From NCBI GenBank assembly GCA_046327755.1, contig JAXLXW010000008.1, forward strand, positions 124,001 through 188,000: 64,000 bases of DNA. Direction: 5' to 3'. Source of the DNA: SCN-70-22 sp046327755. GTDB taxonomy: Bacteria > Gemmatimonadota > Gemmatimonadetes > Gemmatimonadales > Gemmatimonadaceae. Below the pieces are notes generated by a model. It did not search any database and was not told the origin of the DNA. It worked only from the letters and a program-made list of their open reading frames with translations. The position numbers were made by a program, and so were the translations under genes. This document shows positions 9,133 through 18,259 of the stretch, in pieces (within the stretch, counting starts at the first letter, position 1; every line of letters starts with the position of its first letter).

Positions 9133-11942
9133 TATCGCGTGCGCTGGATGCGAAGCTGGCGGCGCAGTTCTCCCCACCAGTCGTGCACGACGACGACCGA
9201 CGGCCCGCTGCCGGCGTCGCGACTGGCGATCACGCGCGTCCCCGTGGTCGCCGCCTCGAGATCCGACAGGTTGCCGATCGTCGCATCATCGGCGGCGACG
9301 ACCGTGCGCGAGCGCAGGGCGACGCTGCGCCCCGGCGCAAAGGTGGTCTCCAGCACGGCGTTTCCGTTGCGGTAGTAGAGGCGCTCGCCATCGCCCGACC
9401 AGACGGGCTGCGTCCCACCATCGGTCGACACCTGCACCGCCCCGCCCGGCCCCGGGAAGTCGCGCACGTAGACCTGCGTCTGCCCGCTCTCGTCCGACGC
9501 GTAGGCGATGCGCTGGCCATCGGCCGAGAATCGCACCGAGATCGGCGAGCCGTTCGTGGGCATCAGGAGCTTCGGGGTGGTATCGCCGCGGGTCGCCGCA
9601 TAGAACAGCCCCCCTTCGTCCGTTCCGCGCGGCGGGCGGCCGAAGACGATCCACTTGCCGTCCGGCGACACGACGCTGTTGGCCATGAAGCCGCGGCGCG
9701 TCGTGACCACGGTGGCGGGGGCGCTGGCGTCGATGCTGCGCTCCCAGATCACCACCGAGTCGCGGGCACCGGTTCCGTACACGAGAGTCCGCCCATCACG
9801 CCCCCACGACGGCTGCGAGATGCGCTGGCCGTTCGCGAGGATGGTGGCGGCGCCGTTCGAGAGGTCGTAGATGCGCAACTCCTCCGACGGTGTCACGCCC
9901 GTGTTTCCCGCGGTGGTGACCACCACCGCCAGATGCCGCCCGTCCGGCGAGAGGCGCGGATGCGAGTAGGCGCCCGGGCGGAGCTTGAGCGGCGTCACCT
10001 CGCCGCCCGGGCCAAGTTCAACCAGTTCGCGATCGCGCGAGCCGCGCACGTACAGGAGCGTCCCGCTCGAGGAGAGCGACGCGCGGACGCCGTTGGCGGG
10101 CCCCACGAGCACTCCTTCGAGGACGGGCGCCGCTTCACCCGTCACCTTGGACATCGTCGCATCGAGCGAGACGGCCATCAACCGGCCGCCCACGGCGCCG
10201 TAGACGAGTTCGCCCTCGATCATTCCCAGGGGATAGGCCCCCGCGAGCTTGAGCGGGGTGACGACGCCGGTGCGGACGTTTCCGACGGACAGGCGCGATG
10301 CCTCGAGCGAATCGCGTCCCCACTCGGCGAAGGCCACGATGTCGTCGCCTAACGCACGCGGCCAGGCGCGCGACATCCCGGCGGGCGACGCGCCGAGGAT
10401 CGGCACGGGGTCGCCGCCGGTCGCCGGAACCGCGACCAGCGCCCCCCCCATCGACAGGACGATGCGATCGGAGTGGACCCAGGTGATGCCCATCGCGCCG
10501 CGAAGGCCGGTCGTCAGCGTCGACGCCGTCCCGCCGGCGATGGGGATCTTGCGAAGCTCGGTGCGCGTGGTGAAGGCGAGCCAGCGCCCGTCCTCGGAGA
10601 AGGCGGCGTGCATCGCCCCCTGCGTCCCCTCGATGGCGTGCGGCTCGAGCTGGTCGGTGGCCCGGACGTAGAGCACGGACTCGTTTCCCTTTCGCCCGGC
10701 GTAGACGATCTGCCGACCGTCCGGCGACAGCGCGTACGTCGCCCCGAAGCCATCCACCGGCCCCGCCCCCACCGGGAAGTCGAGCGCGAAGCGCACGGGG
10801 GTGTGGACGACATCCTCCTGCGGACGCCGGCGCGCGAGGGCGACGGCGGCAACGGTCGAGACCAGGGCCACCGCGCCTAACGCCAGCACGACGGGATCGC
10901 GCCACCGCGGACGGGCGGGCGGGAGCGGGGCGGCATGCGTCCCGTGCGTCCCGTGCGCCCCGTGCGCCCCGTGCGCGGCGCTCGCGGGAACGGCGTGCGC
11001 GTACGCGCCACGCCCTTGCAGCGCGTCGGCGAACTCCTGCGCCGAGCCGAAGCGGTCGGCGGGAATCTTCGCCAGCGCCTTCTCGATCGCCGCCGCCACG
11101 TGCAACGGGACGCTGTCGCGCACCAGGCGCACCGGGCGCGGGCGCTCCGTCACCACGCGGGCGATGATCGCCTGCGCCGTGCTCCCGGTGTGCGGGGCCT
11201 CGCCGGTGAGCATCTCGTACAGCACCGCCGCCAGCGAGTAGATGTCCGAGCGCGCATCCACGAGGCGATCGGCGGTCGCCTGCTCGGGCGACATGTACTG
11301 CGGCGTCCCTAACGAGAGCCCGGTCTGCGTCACGCGCGCCCCGCCGGCGTTGCTCACCGCCAGCGCAATGCCGAAGTCGCCCAGCAGCGGCTGCCCCTCC
11401 TGGAGGAGGATGTTCTCCGGCTTGAGGTCGCGGTGAATCACCCCCTGCTTGTGCGCGTGCTGCAACGCACCAGCCACCCCCACCGCCAGGCGCACCGCCT
11501 CGTCCACCGGGAGCTGCCGCTCGCGCTCCAGGCGCGCGCGCAACGACTCGCCGTCGATGTAGGGAGTGACGTAGAAGAGGACGCCGTCGGCCTCGCCGCT
11601 GTCGAACAGCGGGAGGATGTTCGGGTGCTGCAGGTTCGCGGTGACACGGATCTCGGCGAGGAAGCGCTCGGCGCCCAGCACCGCGCCCAGTTCGCGGTCG
11701 AGCACCTTGAGCGCCACCCATCGGGCATGCCGCAGGTCGCGCGCACGATAAACCGTCGCCATCCCGCCGCGACCGATGAGCCCCTCGACCTCGTAGCGAT
11801 CGGCCAGTACGCGCCGCAGCAGCGCCTCGAGCTCGCTGGACGCGCGCGACTCCCCGCCACCCGAATGGCGGGAAGGGGTCTGCACGCCCGGTGTCAGGCC
11901 GGTCGCCGACGACCGGTCACGCCCGCTCGATGATTCGCTCAC
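9132..11942 (-). CDS. Membrane Ser/Thr protein kinase with PD40 beta-propeller sensor domain
   Basis: A PknB-type kinase of about 936 residues. Motifs with the GTG start at 11942 (strong GGAGAAGAGG upstream): glycine loop GRGGMATVYRA near residue 57, VALKVL lysine, catalytic HRDLKPEN near 170, DFGIA, and SLGTPQYMSPEQ. A His/Gly repeat linker (about 323-336) leads to one membrane helix at about 350-371, followed by a large extracytoplasmic domain of WD40-like/PD40 repeats (ALSPDGRQIVYAG, LSPDGRHLAVVV, FSADGQRIAYASD). This architecture phosphorylates cytoplasmic proteins in response to an envelope signal; the ligand is unknown. An in-frame TTG at 11984 would add 14 residues. Confidence 0.88.
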   Translation of the reverse strand: MSESSSGRDRSSATGLTPGVQTPSRHSGGGESRASSELEALLRRVLADRYEVEGLIGRGGMATVYRARDLRHARWVALKVLDRELGAVLGAERFLAEIRVTANLQHPNILPLFDSGEADGVLFYVTPYIDGESLRARLERERQLPVDEAVRLAVGVAGALQHAHKQGVIHRDLKPENILLQEGQPLLGDFGIALAVSNAGGARVTQTGLSLGTPQYMSPEQATADRLVDARSDIYSLAAVLYEMLTGEAPHTGSTAQAIIARVVTERPRPVRLVRDSVPLHVAAAIEKALAKIPADRFGSAQEFADALQGRGAYAHAVPASAAHGAHGAHGTHGTHAAPLPPARPRWRDPVVLALGAVALVSTVAAVALARRRPQEDVVHTPVRFALDFPVGAGPVDGFGATYALSPDGRQIVYAGRKGNESVLYVRATDQLEPHAIEGTQGAMHAAFSEDGRWLAFTTRTELRKIPIAGGTASTLTTGLRGAMGITWVHSDRIVLSMGGALVAVPATGGDPVPILGASPAGMSRAWPRALGDDIVAFAEWGRDSLEASRLSVGNVRTGVVTPLKLAGAYPLGMIEGELVYGAVGGRLMAVSLDATMSKVTGEAAPVLEGVLVGPANGVRASLSSSGTLLYVRGSRDRELVELGPGGEVTPLKLRPGAYSHPRLSPDGRHLAVVVTTAGNTGVTPSEELRIYDLSNGAATILANGQRISQPSWGRDGRTLVYGTGARDSVVIWERSIDASAPATVVTTRRGFMANSVVSPDGKWIVFGRPPRGTDEGGLFYAATRGDTTPKLLMPTNGSPISVRFSADGQRIAYASDESGQTQVYVRDFPGPGGAVQVSTDGGTQPVWSGDGERLYYRNGNAVLETTFAPGRSVALRSRTVVAADDATIGNLSDLEAATTGTRVIASRDAGSGPSVVVVHDWWGELRRQLRIQRTR
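10935..10979 (-). repeat. 9-bp tandem repeat in the kinase linker
   Basis: Five copies of a 9-bp unit (plus-strand form GTGCG[T/C]CCC and variants) encode alternating His-Gly-Ala and His-Gly-Thr triplets just before the kinase membrane helix. Being a multiple of three, unit loss or gain would change linker length without breaking the frame. Confidence 0.7.
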
Positions 11943-12131
11943 TCCCTCTTCTCCGTGCCCCGACCCGGGGAATGCTGCACGCAAACGTCTCGCCCCAAAA
12001 GGGTAGACACCCCCGAAGGTGATTTGTTACTGCAGTCACGCCAATCGCGGACTCTCCCTGACATACGGCGCGCGTCCCATATTCCGCGCGACCTGCGTCG
12101 TCCTCACTCGCTCCTCGCCCTGCGCGCCGCC

Positions 12132-13301
12132 ATGCCCTCGAATCGTCGCGAATTCCTGCGTACCTCCGCCATCGCCGGCGGCGCCCTCGGACTCGGCCTC
12201 ACGCACAGTCGCGCGGCCAGCGCACAGCCGGCGCCTGGCGCGACAGGACCGAAGGCGCTCCCCACTGTGCGCGCGGCACGCGCGCCGAAGCCGTTGCGCA
12301 TTCTCATCCTCGGCGGGACGGGGTTCATCGGTCCGCACCAGGTGCGCTACGCCATCGAGCGCGGTCACAAGGTCACCCTGTTCAATCGCGGCAAGACCAA
12401 CCCCGGGCTCTTCCCCGACGTCGAGAAGCTGCAAGGTGATCGCGCCAAGGGAGACTACGCCTCGCTCAAGGGGCGTGAGTGGGACGTCGTGATCGACAAC
12501 CCGACCACCTTCCCGCGCTGGGTGCGACAGGCCGCCGAGGTCCTCAAGGGTCACACCAAGCAGTTTGTCTTCGTCTCCACCATCTCGGTCTACGAGAAGA
12601 ACGACACCTCCAACGCCGACGAGACGGCCCCGGTCGCGAAGACCAACGAGCCGGACGTCGAGGAGATGCGCCTCTACGGTGCGCTCAAGGCGCTGGCGGA
12701 GGACGAAGCACGCAAGGCGTTCGGCGACCGGACGACGATCATTCGTCCCGGACTGATCGTCGGGCCCGGTGACCTCTCGGATCGATTCACCTACTGGCCG
12801 GTGCGCCTCGAGCGCGGCGGTGAGGTACTCGCGCCCGGCACTCCGAGCGATCCGTCGCAGATCATCGACGCACGCGACCTGTCGGAGTTCATCATCCGGT
12901 GCTGTGAGAACACCGTGACGGGGACGTTCAACTGCACGGGGCCGCAGTCGCCGCTGACGATCGCCGAGATGCTGGGCGGGATCCGCGCGGCGATGGTGAC
13001 CGACGCCTACCTCACCTTCGTGGCCGCCGACTTCCTGGCCGAGCAGAAGGTGCGGCCGTGGAGCGACATGCCGGTCTGGATTCCCCCGGTTGGTGAGACC
13101 GCGGGCTTCATGCGGCGCAACATCGAGAAGGCGGTGAAGGCGGGGCTCACCTTCCGTCCGCTCGCCGACACGGTGCGCGCCACGCTGGAGTTCTATCACT
13201 CGGAGCCGCCGGAGCGTCAGGCCAAGCTGCGGGCCGGGCTGGACCCGGTGCGCGAGAAGGAAGTGCTCGCGCTGTGGCACGCGAAGCAGCAGCAGCCGTA
13301 G
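12132..13301 (+). CDS. Tat-exported NAD-dependent epimerase/dehydratase family protein
   Basis: A 389-residue SDR-superfamily protein. The ATG at 12132 begins a twin-arginine signal (NRREFLRTSAIAGGALGLGL, cleavage near ASA-Q), so the folded, cofactor-loaded enzyme should be exported. The Rossmann motif ILGGTGFIGPHQ and the YGALK sequence (YxxxK catalytic pair) are intact; the fold belongs to the extended/atypical isoflavone-reductase-like SDRs. The substrate is unknown, perhaps a sugar derivative. It is transcribed divergently from the kinase; the terB gene follows after 21 nt. Confidence 0.75.
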   Translation: MPSNRREFLRTSAIAGGALGLGLTHSRAASAQPAPGATGPKALPTVRAARAPKPLRILILGGTGFIGPHQVRYAIERGHKVTLFNRGKTNPGLFPDVEKLQGDRAKGDYASLKGREWDVVIDNPTTFPRWVRQAAEVLKGHTKQFVFVSTISVYEKNDTSNADETAPVAKTNEPDVEEMRLYGALKALAEDEARKAFGDRTTIIRPGLIVGPGDLSDRFTYWPVRLERGGEVLAPGTPSDPSQIIDARDLSEFIIRCCENTVTGTFNCTGPQSPLTIAEMLGGIRAAMVTDAYLTFVAADFLAEQKVRPWSDMPVWIPPVGETAGFMRRNIEKAVKAGLTFRPLADTVRATLEFYHSEPPERQAKLRAGLDPVREKEVLALWHAKQQQP

Positions 13302-13322
13302 GCGCGAACCGGAGGACGCCTC

Positions 13323-13844
13323 ATGCTGTTCGATGCGATCAAGTCGCTGCTGGGCGCGCAGCGTCCCGGGCAGCCGAACGCGCGCGCCGGCATCCCCGCC
13401 GACGAAGGGGAAGCGGCCCGCGCCGTCGATCCCGTGCACCTGGCGGCGTGCGTCCTCCTGCTCGACGTCGCGTACGCCGATGGCAACTTCTCCGGTGACG
13501 AGCGCGAGCACCTGATGGCGACGCTCGCCCGGCACTTCGCGCTCACCGGCGAGGAGGCGCAGCTCCTCATCGCCGCCGCCGAGCGGGAGCGCGGGCAGGC
13601 AATCGACCACTTCCGGTACACCAACGTCCTGCAGCAGCAGTTCGACGTGGGGCAGAAGATGGTGCTGGCCGAGGTGATGTGGGGGCTGGTGCTTGCCGAC
13701 GGCTCGGTCGACGAGCACGAGCACTACCTCACGCGGAAGATCTCGAACCTGCTGGAGCTGGAGCCGGGCTATCTCTCGACGGCGAAGGCCAGGGCCAGTG
13801 AGGGGCAGAAGACGCGAGGACGGGAAGACGAGAGGACGAGGTAG
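13323..13844 (+). CDS. TerB-family protein
   Basis: A 173-residue all-helical protein of the tellurite-resistance TerB/DjlA-like family. The conserved pattern is seen as VDPVHLAACVLLLDVAYADGNFSGDE in the first half and VLAEVMWGLVLADGSVDEHEHYL in the second, the Asp/Glu-rich segments typical of metal-binding TerB helices. An AGGACG-type sequence precedes the ATG. The last 12 residues (KTRGREDERTR) are encoded by the purine-rich octamer repeat, so the natural C-terminus has apparently been extended by repeat DNA. Its cellular role is unknown; single terB genes are common outside tellurite operons. Confidence 0.7.
   Translation: MLFDAIKSLLGAQRPGQPNARAGIPADEGEAARAVDPVHLAACVLLLDVAYADGNFSGDEREHLMATLARHFALTGEEAQLLIAAAERERGQAIDHFRYTNVLQQQFDVGQKMVLAEVMWGLVLADGSVDEHEHYLTRKISNLLELEPGYLSTAKARASEGQKTRGREDERTR
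13807..13843 (+). repeat. Purine-rich octamer repeat read through by terB
   Basis: Units AAGACG[C/A]G and AGGACG[G/A]G run to the TAG stop of terB. Unlike the other copies, which lie behind the stop, this copy is translated and supplies the basic/acidic C-terminal tail. Confidence 0.55.
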
Positions 13845-13879
13845 GACAGCGCCGCCGCCACACGCACCCAACACCAGCC

Positions 13880-15145
13880 ATGACGCTCTCTCGCCGTTCG
13901 TTCGTTGCAACCGCGGCTTCCCTTGCGGCGGGGGCCGCTGCATCGGGAACCGCTGCCGCCGCTCCGCGGCTCGCGTCGACTGGCGATGCGGAGACGGGCA
14001 ACCTTGGAGGTGGTGCGATGGCCGACGACCCGCTCGGCGTGCGCGGCGATTTCCCCGCCACGCGCGAGGGGAACTACCTCAACTCCGCGTATATCGCGCC
14101 CGTCCCCACGAGCGTGGTTGCGGCGGGACGTGCCTTCCTCGAGCGCAAGGCCACGAACCCGATTTCGTTAGGCGAGATGCTGGCGCACACCGACGTGGTG
14201 CGCGGACAGTTCGCCCGCCTGGTCAACGCGTCACCCGACGAGATCGGCTTCCTCTTCGCCACCAGCGAGGGGGAGAACATCGTCGCCAACGCCCTCGACC
14301 TGAAGGCGGGGGACAACATCGTCATCGACGCCCTGCACTACGAGACGGAGTTCGTCCTGTACGGACACCTGCGCGACACGCGCGGCATCGACCTGCGCAT
14401 CGCCCCGCACCGCGACGGTGCCGTCGCGCTGCGCGACTTCGAGCCGTTGGTCGACAATCGTACGAAGCTCGTCTCGGTGGCGTGGGTGTCGCACGCCAAT
14501 GGCTTCCGCCACGACATGCGCCCCATCGCCGACCTGGCGCACGCACACGGCGCGCTGTTCTACACCGACGCCATCCAGGCGGCCGGGATGGTCCCGCTCG
14601 ACGTGCGAGCCGCCGGCGTCGATTTCCTCTGCTGCGGAACGTACAAGTGGGTGCTGGGCGGGTTTGGCGTCGCCCCCTTCTTCATCCGACGTGAACTGCT
14701 CGATCGCATCCGACTCGATCGCTTCGGGGCATTGCACGTGGCGAAGGAACTCCCCGACAACCGCTTCGAGCTCCACGCGACGGCCAAGCGCTTCGACTAC
14801 GCAACGCTCCCCTTCGCCGAGGTCTACCAGCTGGGTGCAGGGCTCCGCTATGTGGAGCAGGTGGGAGTGCCGCGCATCGAGCGGCACACGGTCGCGCTGG
14901 CACAACGGCTGCGCGCCGGGCTTGCGGCGCAGGGCTACAAGCTCTTCACGCCCGAGGGGACGCAGAGCTCGATCGTCACGTACTACTTCGATCGCGACCC
15001 GGGCGACCTCAAGTCGGCCTTCGCCGCCGCCAAGGTGAGCGTGAGCGTGCGCGATGCCAAGCGGCAGGTGCGCGTCTCGCCCGCGCTCTTCAACACGCAG
15101 GACGAGATCGATCGCTTCCTCGAGGTCAGCAAGCGACTCGCGTGA
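13880..15145 (+). CDS. Tat-exported class V aminotransferase
   Basis: A 421-residue PLP enzyme of the class V aminotransferase/cysteine desulfurase superfamily. It begins with a twin-arginine signal (SRRSFVATAASLAAGAAA). The catalytic domain shows SWxSHANGFRHD-like VAWVSHANGFRHDMRPI, the cofactor aspartate in YTDAIQAAG, and the Schiff-base lysine in CCGTYKWVLGGFG. This pattern is close to isopenicillin-N-epimerase-like and kynureninase-like members; the substrate cannot be told. The TGA overlaps the GTG start of the AraC regulator by 4 nt, so the two are translationally coupled. Confidence 0.8.
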   Translation: MTLSRRSFVATAASLAAGAAASGTAAAAPRLASTGDAETGNLGGGAMADDPLGVRGDFPATREGNYLNSAYIAPVPTSVVAAGRAFLERKATNPISLGEMLAHTDVVRGQFARLVNASPDEIGFLFATSEGENIVANALDLKAGDNIVIDALHYETEFVLYGHLRDTRGIDLRIAPHRDGAVALRDFEPLVDNRTKLVSVAWVSHANGFRHDMRPIADLAHAHGALFYTDAIQAAGMVPLDVRAAGVDFLCCGTYKWVLGGFGVAPFFIRRELLDRIRLDRFGALHVAKELPDNRFELHATAKRFDYATLPFAEVYQLGAGLRYVEQVGVPRIERHTVALAQRLRAGLAAQGYKLFTPEGTQSSIVTYYFDRDPGDLKSAFAAAKVSVSVRDAKRQVRVSPALFNTQDEIDRFLEVSKRLA

Positions 15146-16038
15146 GCGAGGCGATCACGGTTCATCGGCTCTCGTCGCCGCTGGGCGACTGGGAGATGGC
15201 GCTCGGAACGCCAACCCTCGCGCTCCGTCCGTTCGTGCAGGGGATGTACACGGGCTCGGTGGAGCGCTTGCCGGCACCGCTGCGTCGCCTCGAGCTGCCG
15301 CACCCGGGCGTCGTCTGCATTTTCGATTTTGGCGACGGCTATCGGGTGCGCGACGCGCGCGCCACGGCGGCATGCGCCTCCCGCCCGCTCGGGAGCTTCG
15401 TCGCCGGGTTGTACGACTCGTGGGTGCACGTCGATGCCGCCGGCACCTCGCGCTGCGTGCAGGTCAACCTCACGCCGCTCGGGGCGATGCGAATCCTCGG
15501 CCTCCCGCTCGGCGAGCTGGTGAACCGATCCGTGCCGATGGAATCGCTTCCGGGCGCGAGCGACTTGCGCCTGTCGGATTGCCTCGATGACGCGGGGACG
15601 TGGGAGGCGCGATTCGCGGCCGTTGAGGCGGTGCTCCTCGCCCGAGTCGCTGGTGCGCGCGCCCTCCCTCCGCTCGTGGAGTCGGCATGGCGGCAGCTCC
15701 ACGCGGAGGGTGGCGCCATCGATGTCGCGACGCTTGCCCGGTCGCTCGGCTGCAGCCGGCGTCACCTGGGTACGCTCCTGCAGGCACACACCGGCTTGTC
15801 GCCCAAGATGCTGGCCCGCCTCATTCGGTTCGACGCGGCCGTGACGCTGCTCGCGCGCATGGCAGCGAGAGGAGCAGCGAATGGCACGGCGCAGCGGTTG
15901 TCGTCCATCGCCCACCGCTGCCGCTACTACGATCACGCCCACATGGACCGCGACTTTCGCGAGTTTGCCGGCATGTCGCCCTCGTCGTACCTCTCCTTGC
16001 GTCACCCGCGATTCGGCGCGCTCCTGGTTGGCGACTGA
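15142..16038 (+). CDS. AraC-family transcriptional regulator
   Basis: A 298-residue regulator. The N-terminal part (about 1-160) is a beta-rich sensing domain (LELPHPGVVCIFDFGDGY), and residues about 195-295 hold the double helix-turn-helix: IDVATLARSLGCSRRHLGTLLQ for the first and LSSIAHRCRYYDHAHMDRDFREFAGMSPSSYL for the second, the standard AraC signature. The GTG start lies in the GTGA overlap with the aminotransferase gene. Likely targets are its own neighbours (the aminotransferase or the VOC protein gene), which is inference from position. Confidence 0.85.
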   Translation: MSEAITVHRLSSPLGDWEMALGTPTLALRPFVQGMYTGSVERLPAPLRRLELPHPGVVCIFDFGDGYRVRDARATAACASRPLGSFVAGLYDSWVHVDAAGTSRCVQVNLTPLGAMRILGLPLGELVNRSVPMESLPGASDLRLSDCLDDAGTWEARFAAVEAVLLARVAGARALPPLVESAWRQLHAEGGAIDVATLARSLGCSRRHLGTLLQAHTGLSPKMLARLIRFDAAVTLLARMAARGAANGTAQRLSSIAHRCRYYDHAHMDRDFREFAGMSPSSYLSLRHPRFGALLVGD

Positions 16039-16111
16039 CGCTTCCCAATTGTCCAAGACACGGCGCGGCCGGTGTCGTACGCTTTCGGCGTCCCCTCCCA
16101 GGAGCCCTTCC

Positions 16112-16552
16112 ATGACTACGCCCCCCGATCTGCGCACGTCGGCGACGATCTATCCGTCCTTCATCTACCGTGACGCCCCGGCGATGATCGCCTGGCTCGA
16201 GCGCGCCTTTGGCTTCCAGCGCCGCCTGGTGGTCGAGGGAACCGATCGCGCGGTCGTGCACGCCGAGCTCACGCTGGGTGATGCCGTCGTCATGGTCTCC
16301 TCGCCGCGCGCCGAGTTGAACCTGCGGGGCGCCGCATCGCTGGAGGCGACGCACGCGGGATGCTGCTGCTTTGTCGAAGACCCCGATGCCCACCACGCGC
16401 GCGCCGTACAGGCGGGGGCCGTCGTCCTCTTTCCGCTGAAGGATACGGAGCACGGTTCGCGCGAGTACACCGTACGCGATCCCGAGGGCGTGATGTGGAC
16501 CTTCGGCACCTATCGACCGGGAGCGTACTGGGATGGCAAGTCGGGCGCGTGA
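16112..16552 (+). CDS. VOC (glyoxalase/bleomycin-resistance) family protein
   Basis: A 146-residue protein with the two-module vicinal-oxygen-chelate layout: IYPSFIYRDAPAMIAWLERAFGF in the first module and GCCCFVEDPDAHHARAVQAGA and YTVRDPEGVMWTFGTY in the second. This form (PhnB/YycE-like) often lacks enzymatic activity data. The start ATG has CCAGGAG about 9 nt upstream. It follows the AraC gene by 73 bp and may be its target. Confidence 0.8.
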   Translation: MTTPPDLRTSATIYPSFIYRDAPAMIAWLERAFGFQRRLVVEGTDRAVVHAELTLGDAVVMVSSPRAELNLRGAASLEATHAGCCCFVEDPDAHHARAVQAGAVVLFPLKDTEHGSREYTVRDPEGVMWTFGTYRPGAYWDGKSGA

Positions 16553-16638
16553 CCGCGCGGCGCGGGATTCACGCGGGCAATGGCAATCGAGGCGGCGCGT
16601 GGCGAGCTTGTGAGAACGGCGCCGCCACGTGCGGCGCC

Positions 16639-16656
16639 CGGCGCTCGCGAGCGCCG
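16639..16656. promoter_or_regulatory. 18-bp perfect palindrome before the DEAD-box gene
   Basis: CGGCGCTCGCGAGCGCCG is a perfect inverted repeat that can fold as a 7-bp stem with a CGCG loop. It ends 3 nt before the helicase start codon. It could terminate the VOC transcript or be a structured 5' leader that limits helicase translation. Confidence 0.45.
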
Positions 16657-16659
16657 TTC

Positions 16660-18240
16660 ATGCTCCCGTCTCCAGGATCTTCCGTGTCGTCGTTCGCGTC
16701 GCTGTCGCTGCATCCATCGCTGCTCAAGGGGCTGAAGGAACTCGGCTTCACCCGCCCTACCCCCATCCAGGGCGACGCCATCCCGCACGCGCTCGCCGGG
16801 CGCGACCTGCTGGCGTGCGCTGCGACGGGGAGCGGGAAGACCGCCGCCTTTCTCCTCCCCATCCTGCACGGGCTGATCGCCAAGCCGCGCGGGACGACAC
16901 GGGCGCTGGTCCTCACCCCGACGCGTGAGCTCGCCGCCCAGATCCTCGAGGACCTGAACGACCTCGCGGTCCACACCCCCATCACCGCGGCCGCGATATT
17001 CGGTGGCGTGGGGATGGGGCCGCAGGAGCACGCCCTCCGCAGCGGTGTCGATGTCGTCGTGGCCACCCCGGGGCGCCTCCTGGACCACCTCAAGCAGGAC
17101 TACGCGAACCTGTCGCGCCTCGAGGTCCTCGTCCTCGACGAAGCCGATCGCATGCTGGACATGGGCTTCCTCCCCGACATCCGGCGCGTCCTGAAGCAGC
17201 TCCCCACCAAGCGCCAGACGCTCTTCTTCAGCGCGACGATGCCGGGTCCCATCGGACAGCTCGCGCAGGAGATGCTCCACCACCCGGCGACCATCAACCT
17301 CGAGCGCAAGGCGGCCCCCGCCGTGGGGATCACGCAGGCGATCTACCCGGTGGCACAGGAGCTGAAGTCCGCCCTGTTGTTGCAGCTGCTCGTCCGCGGC
17401 GAGATGCAGGAGGTGCTCGTCTTCACGCGTACCAAGCATCGCGCCGACCGCCTGCAGAAGTTCCTCTCCCGGCACGACATCTCGGCCGAGCGCATCCACG
17501 GCAACCGATCGCAGCCGCAACGCACCGAGGCGCTCGCCGGCTTCAAGAGCGGGAAGTACCGCGTCCTCGTCGCCACCGACATCGCCGCTCGCGGGATCGA
17601 TGTCGAGGAGCTCGGGCACGTGGTGAACTTCGACGTCCCGATGGCGCCCGAGGACTACATCCACCGCGTTGGGCGCACGGGGCGCGCGCAGGCCACGGGT
17701 GACGCCTTCACCTTCGTCGCCCCTGACGAGGAGCAGGACCTGGCCGACATCGAGCGGAAGATCGGCCGCCGGCTGCAACGGATCGTCCTCCCCGACTTCG
17801 ACTACACCGCCCGCGTGGCCGAGAAGCTCGAGGTCTCCCCCGCCGAGCGCGCCGCGAAATGGCGCGAGCAGAAGGCGCGCGAACGTGCCAACGCGAAGGC
17901 GAAGGAGGAGCGCCGCGCCAAGGCGGCCGCCGAGGAGCAGGCGCGCCTGGACACCAAGGCGAGGCGCGACTCCGAACGCAACGCCGCGCACCAACGCCGG
18001 GCGGAGGAGCAACGCAAACGACAGGGCGAGCGGCAGGGCGAGCGGCAGCGCCCGCCGGCCCGGGATGCGCGCAACGAGTCTCCGTACGCCCTCGGCGATC
18101 GTCGCGACGATCGCCGAGGCGGACCGCGCAGGGGCGCACGTGGTGACCAGCCCGGCAGCCACCCCGGCAACGCGCGCGGCGGCCAGCGAAACGAGCGGCG
18201 CGGTGAGCGGCCGAATCGCGGTGGGGGGAACGCGCGCTAG
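16660..18240 (+). CDS. DEAD-box ATP-dependent RNA helicase
   Basis: A 526-residue RhlE-like RNA helicase acting in RNA unwinding, ribosome assembly or RNA decay. The Q motif (FTRPTPIQGDAIP), Walker A AATGSGKT (54-61), DEAD box VLDEADRMLDMGF (160-163), SAT (191-193) and HRVGRTGR are all present. The tail from about residue 410 is low-complexity and very basic (Arg/Gln/Glu/Gly repeats such as RQGERQGERQR), typical of RNA-binding extensions. The ATG at 16660 is chosen; the GTG at 16684 (SSFASLSLHP) is also possible. Confidence 0.93.
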   Translation: MLPSPGSSVSSFASLSLHPSLLKGLKELGFTRPTPIQGDAIPHALAGRDLLACAATGSGKTAAFLLPILHGLIAKPRGTTRALVLTPTRELAAQILEDLNDLAVHTPITAAAIFGGVGMGPQEHALRSGVDVVVATPGRLLDHLKQDYANLSRLEVLVLDEADRMLDMGFLPDIRRVLKQLPTKRQTLFFSATMPGPIGQLAQEMLHHPATINLERKAAPAVGITQAIYPVAQELKSALLLQLLVRGEMQEVLVFTRTKHRADRLQKFLSRHDISAERIHGNRSQPQRTEALAGFKSGKYRVLVATDIAARGIDVEELGHVVNFDVPMAPEDYIHRVGRTGRAQATGDAFTFVAPDEEQDLADIERKIGRRLQRIVLPDFDYTARVAEKLEVSPAERAAKWREQKARERANAKAKEERRAKAAAEEQARLDTKARRDSERNAAHQRRAEEQRKRQGERQGERQRPPARDARNESPYALGDRRDDRRGGPRRGARGDQPGSHPGNARGGQRNERRGERPNRGGGNAR

Positions 18241-18259
18241 CGCTCCGTCACGACCCCTC

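Noticed and set aside
12036..13943. 635-codon minus-strand frame across the epimerase and terB genes
   Set aside because: Antisense shadow spanning two convincing plus-strand genes and their intergenic region.
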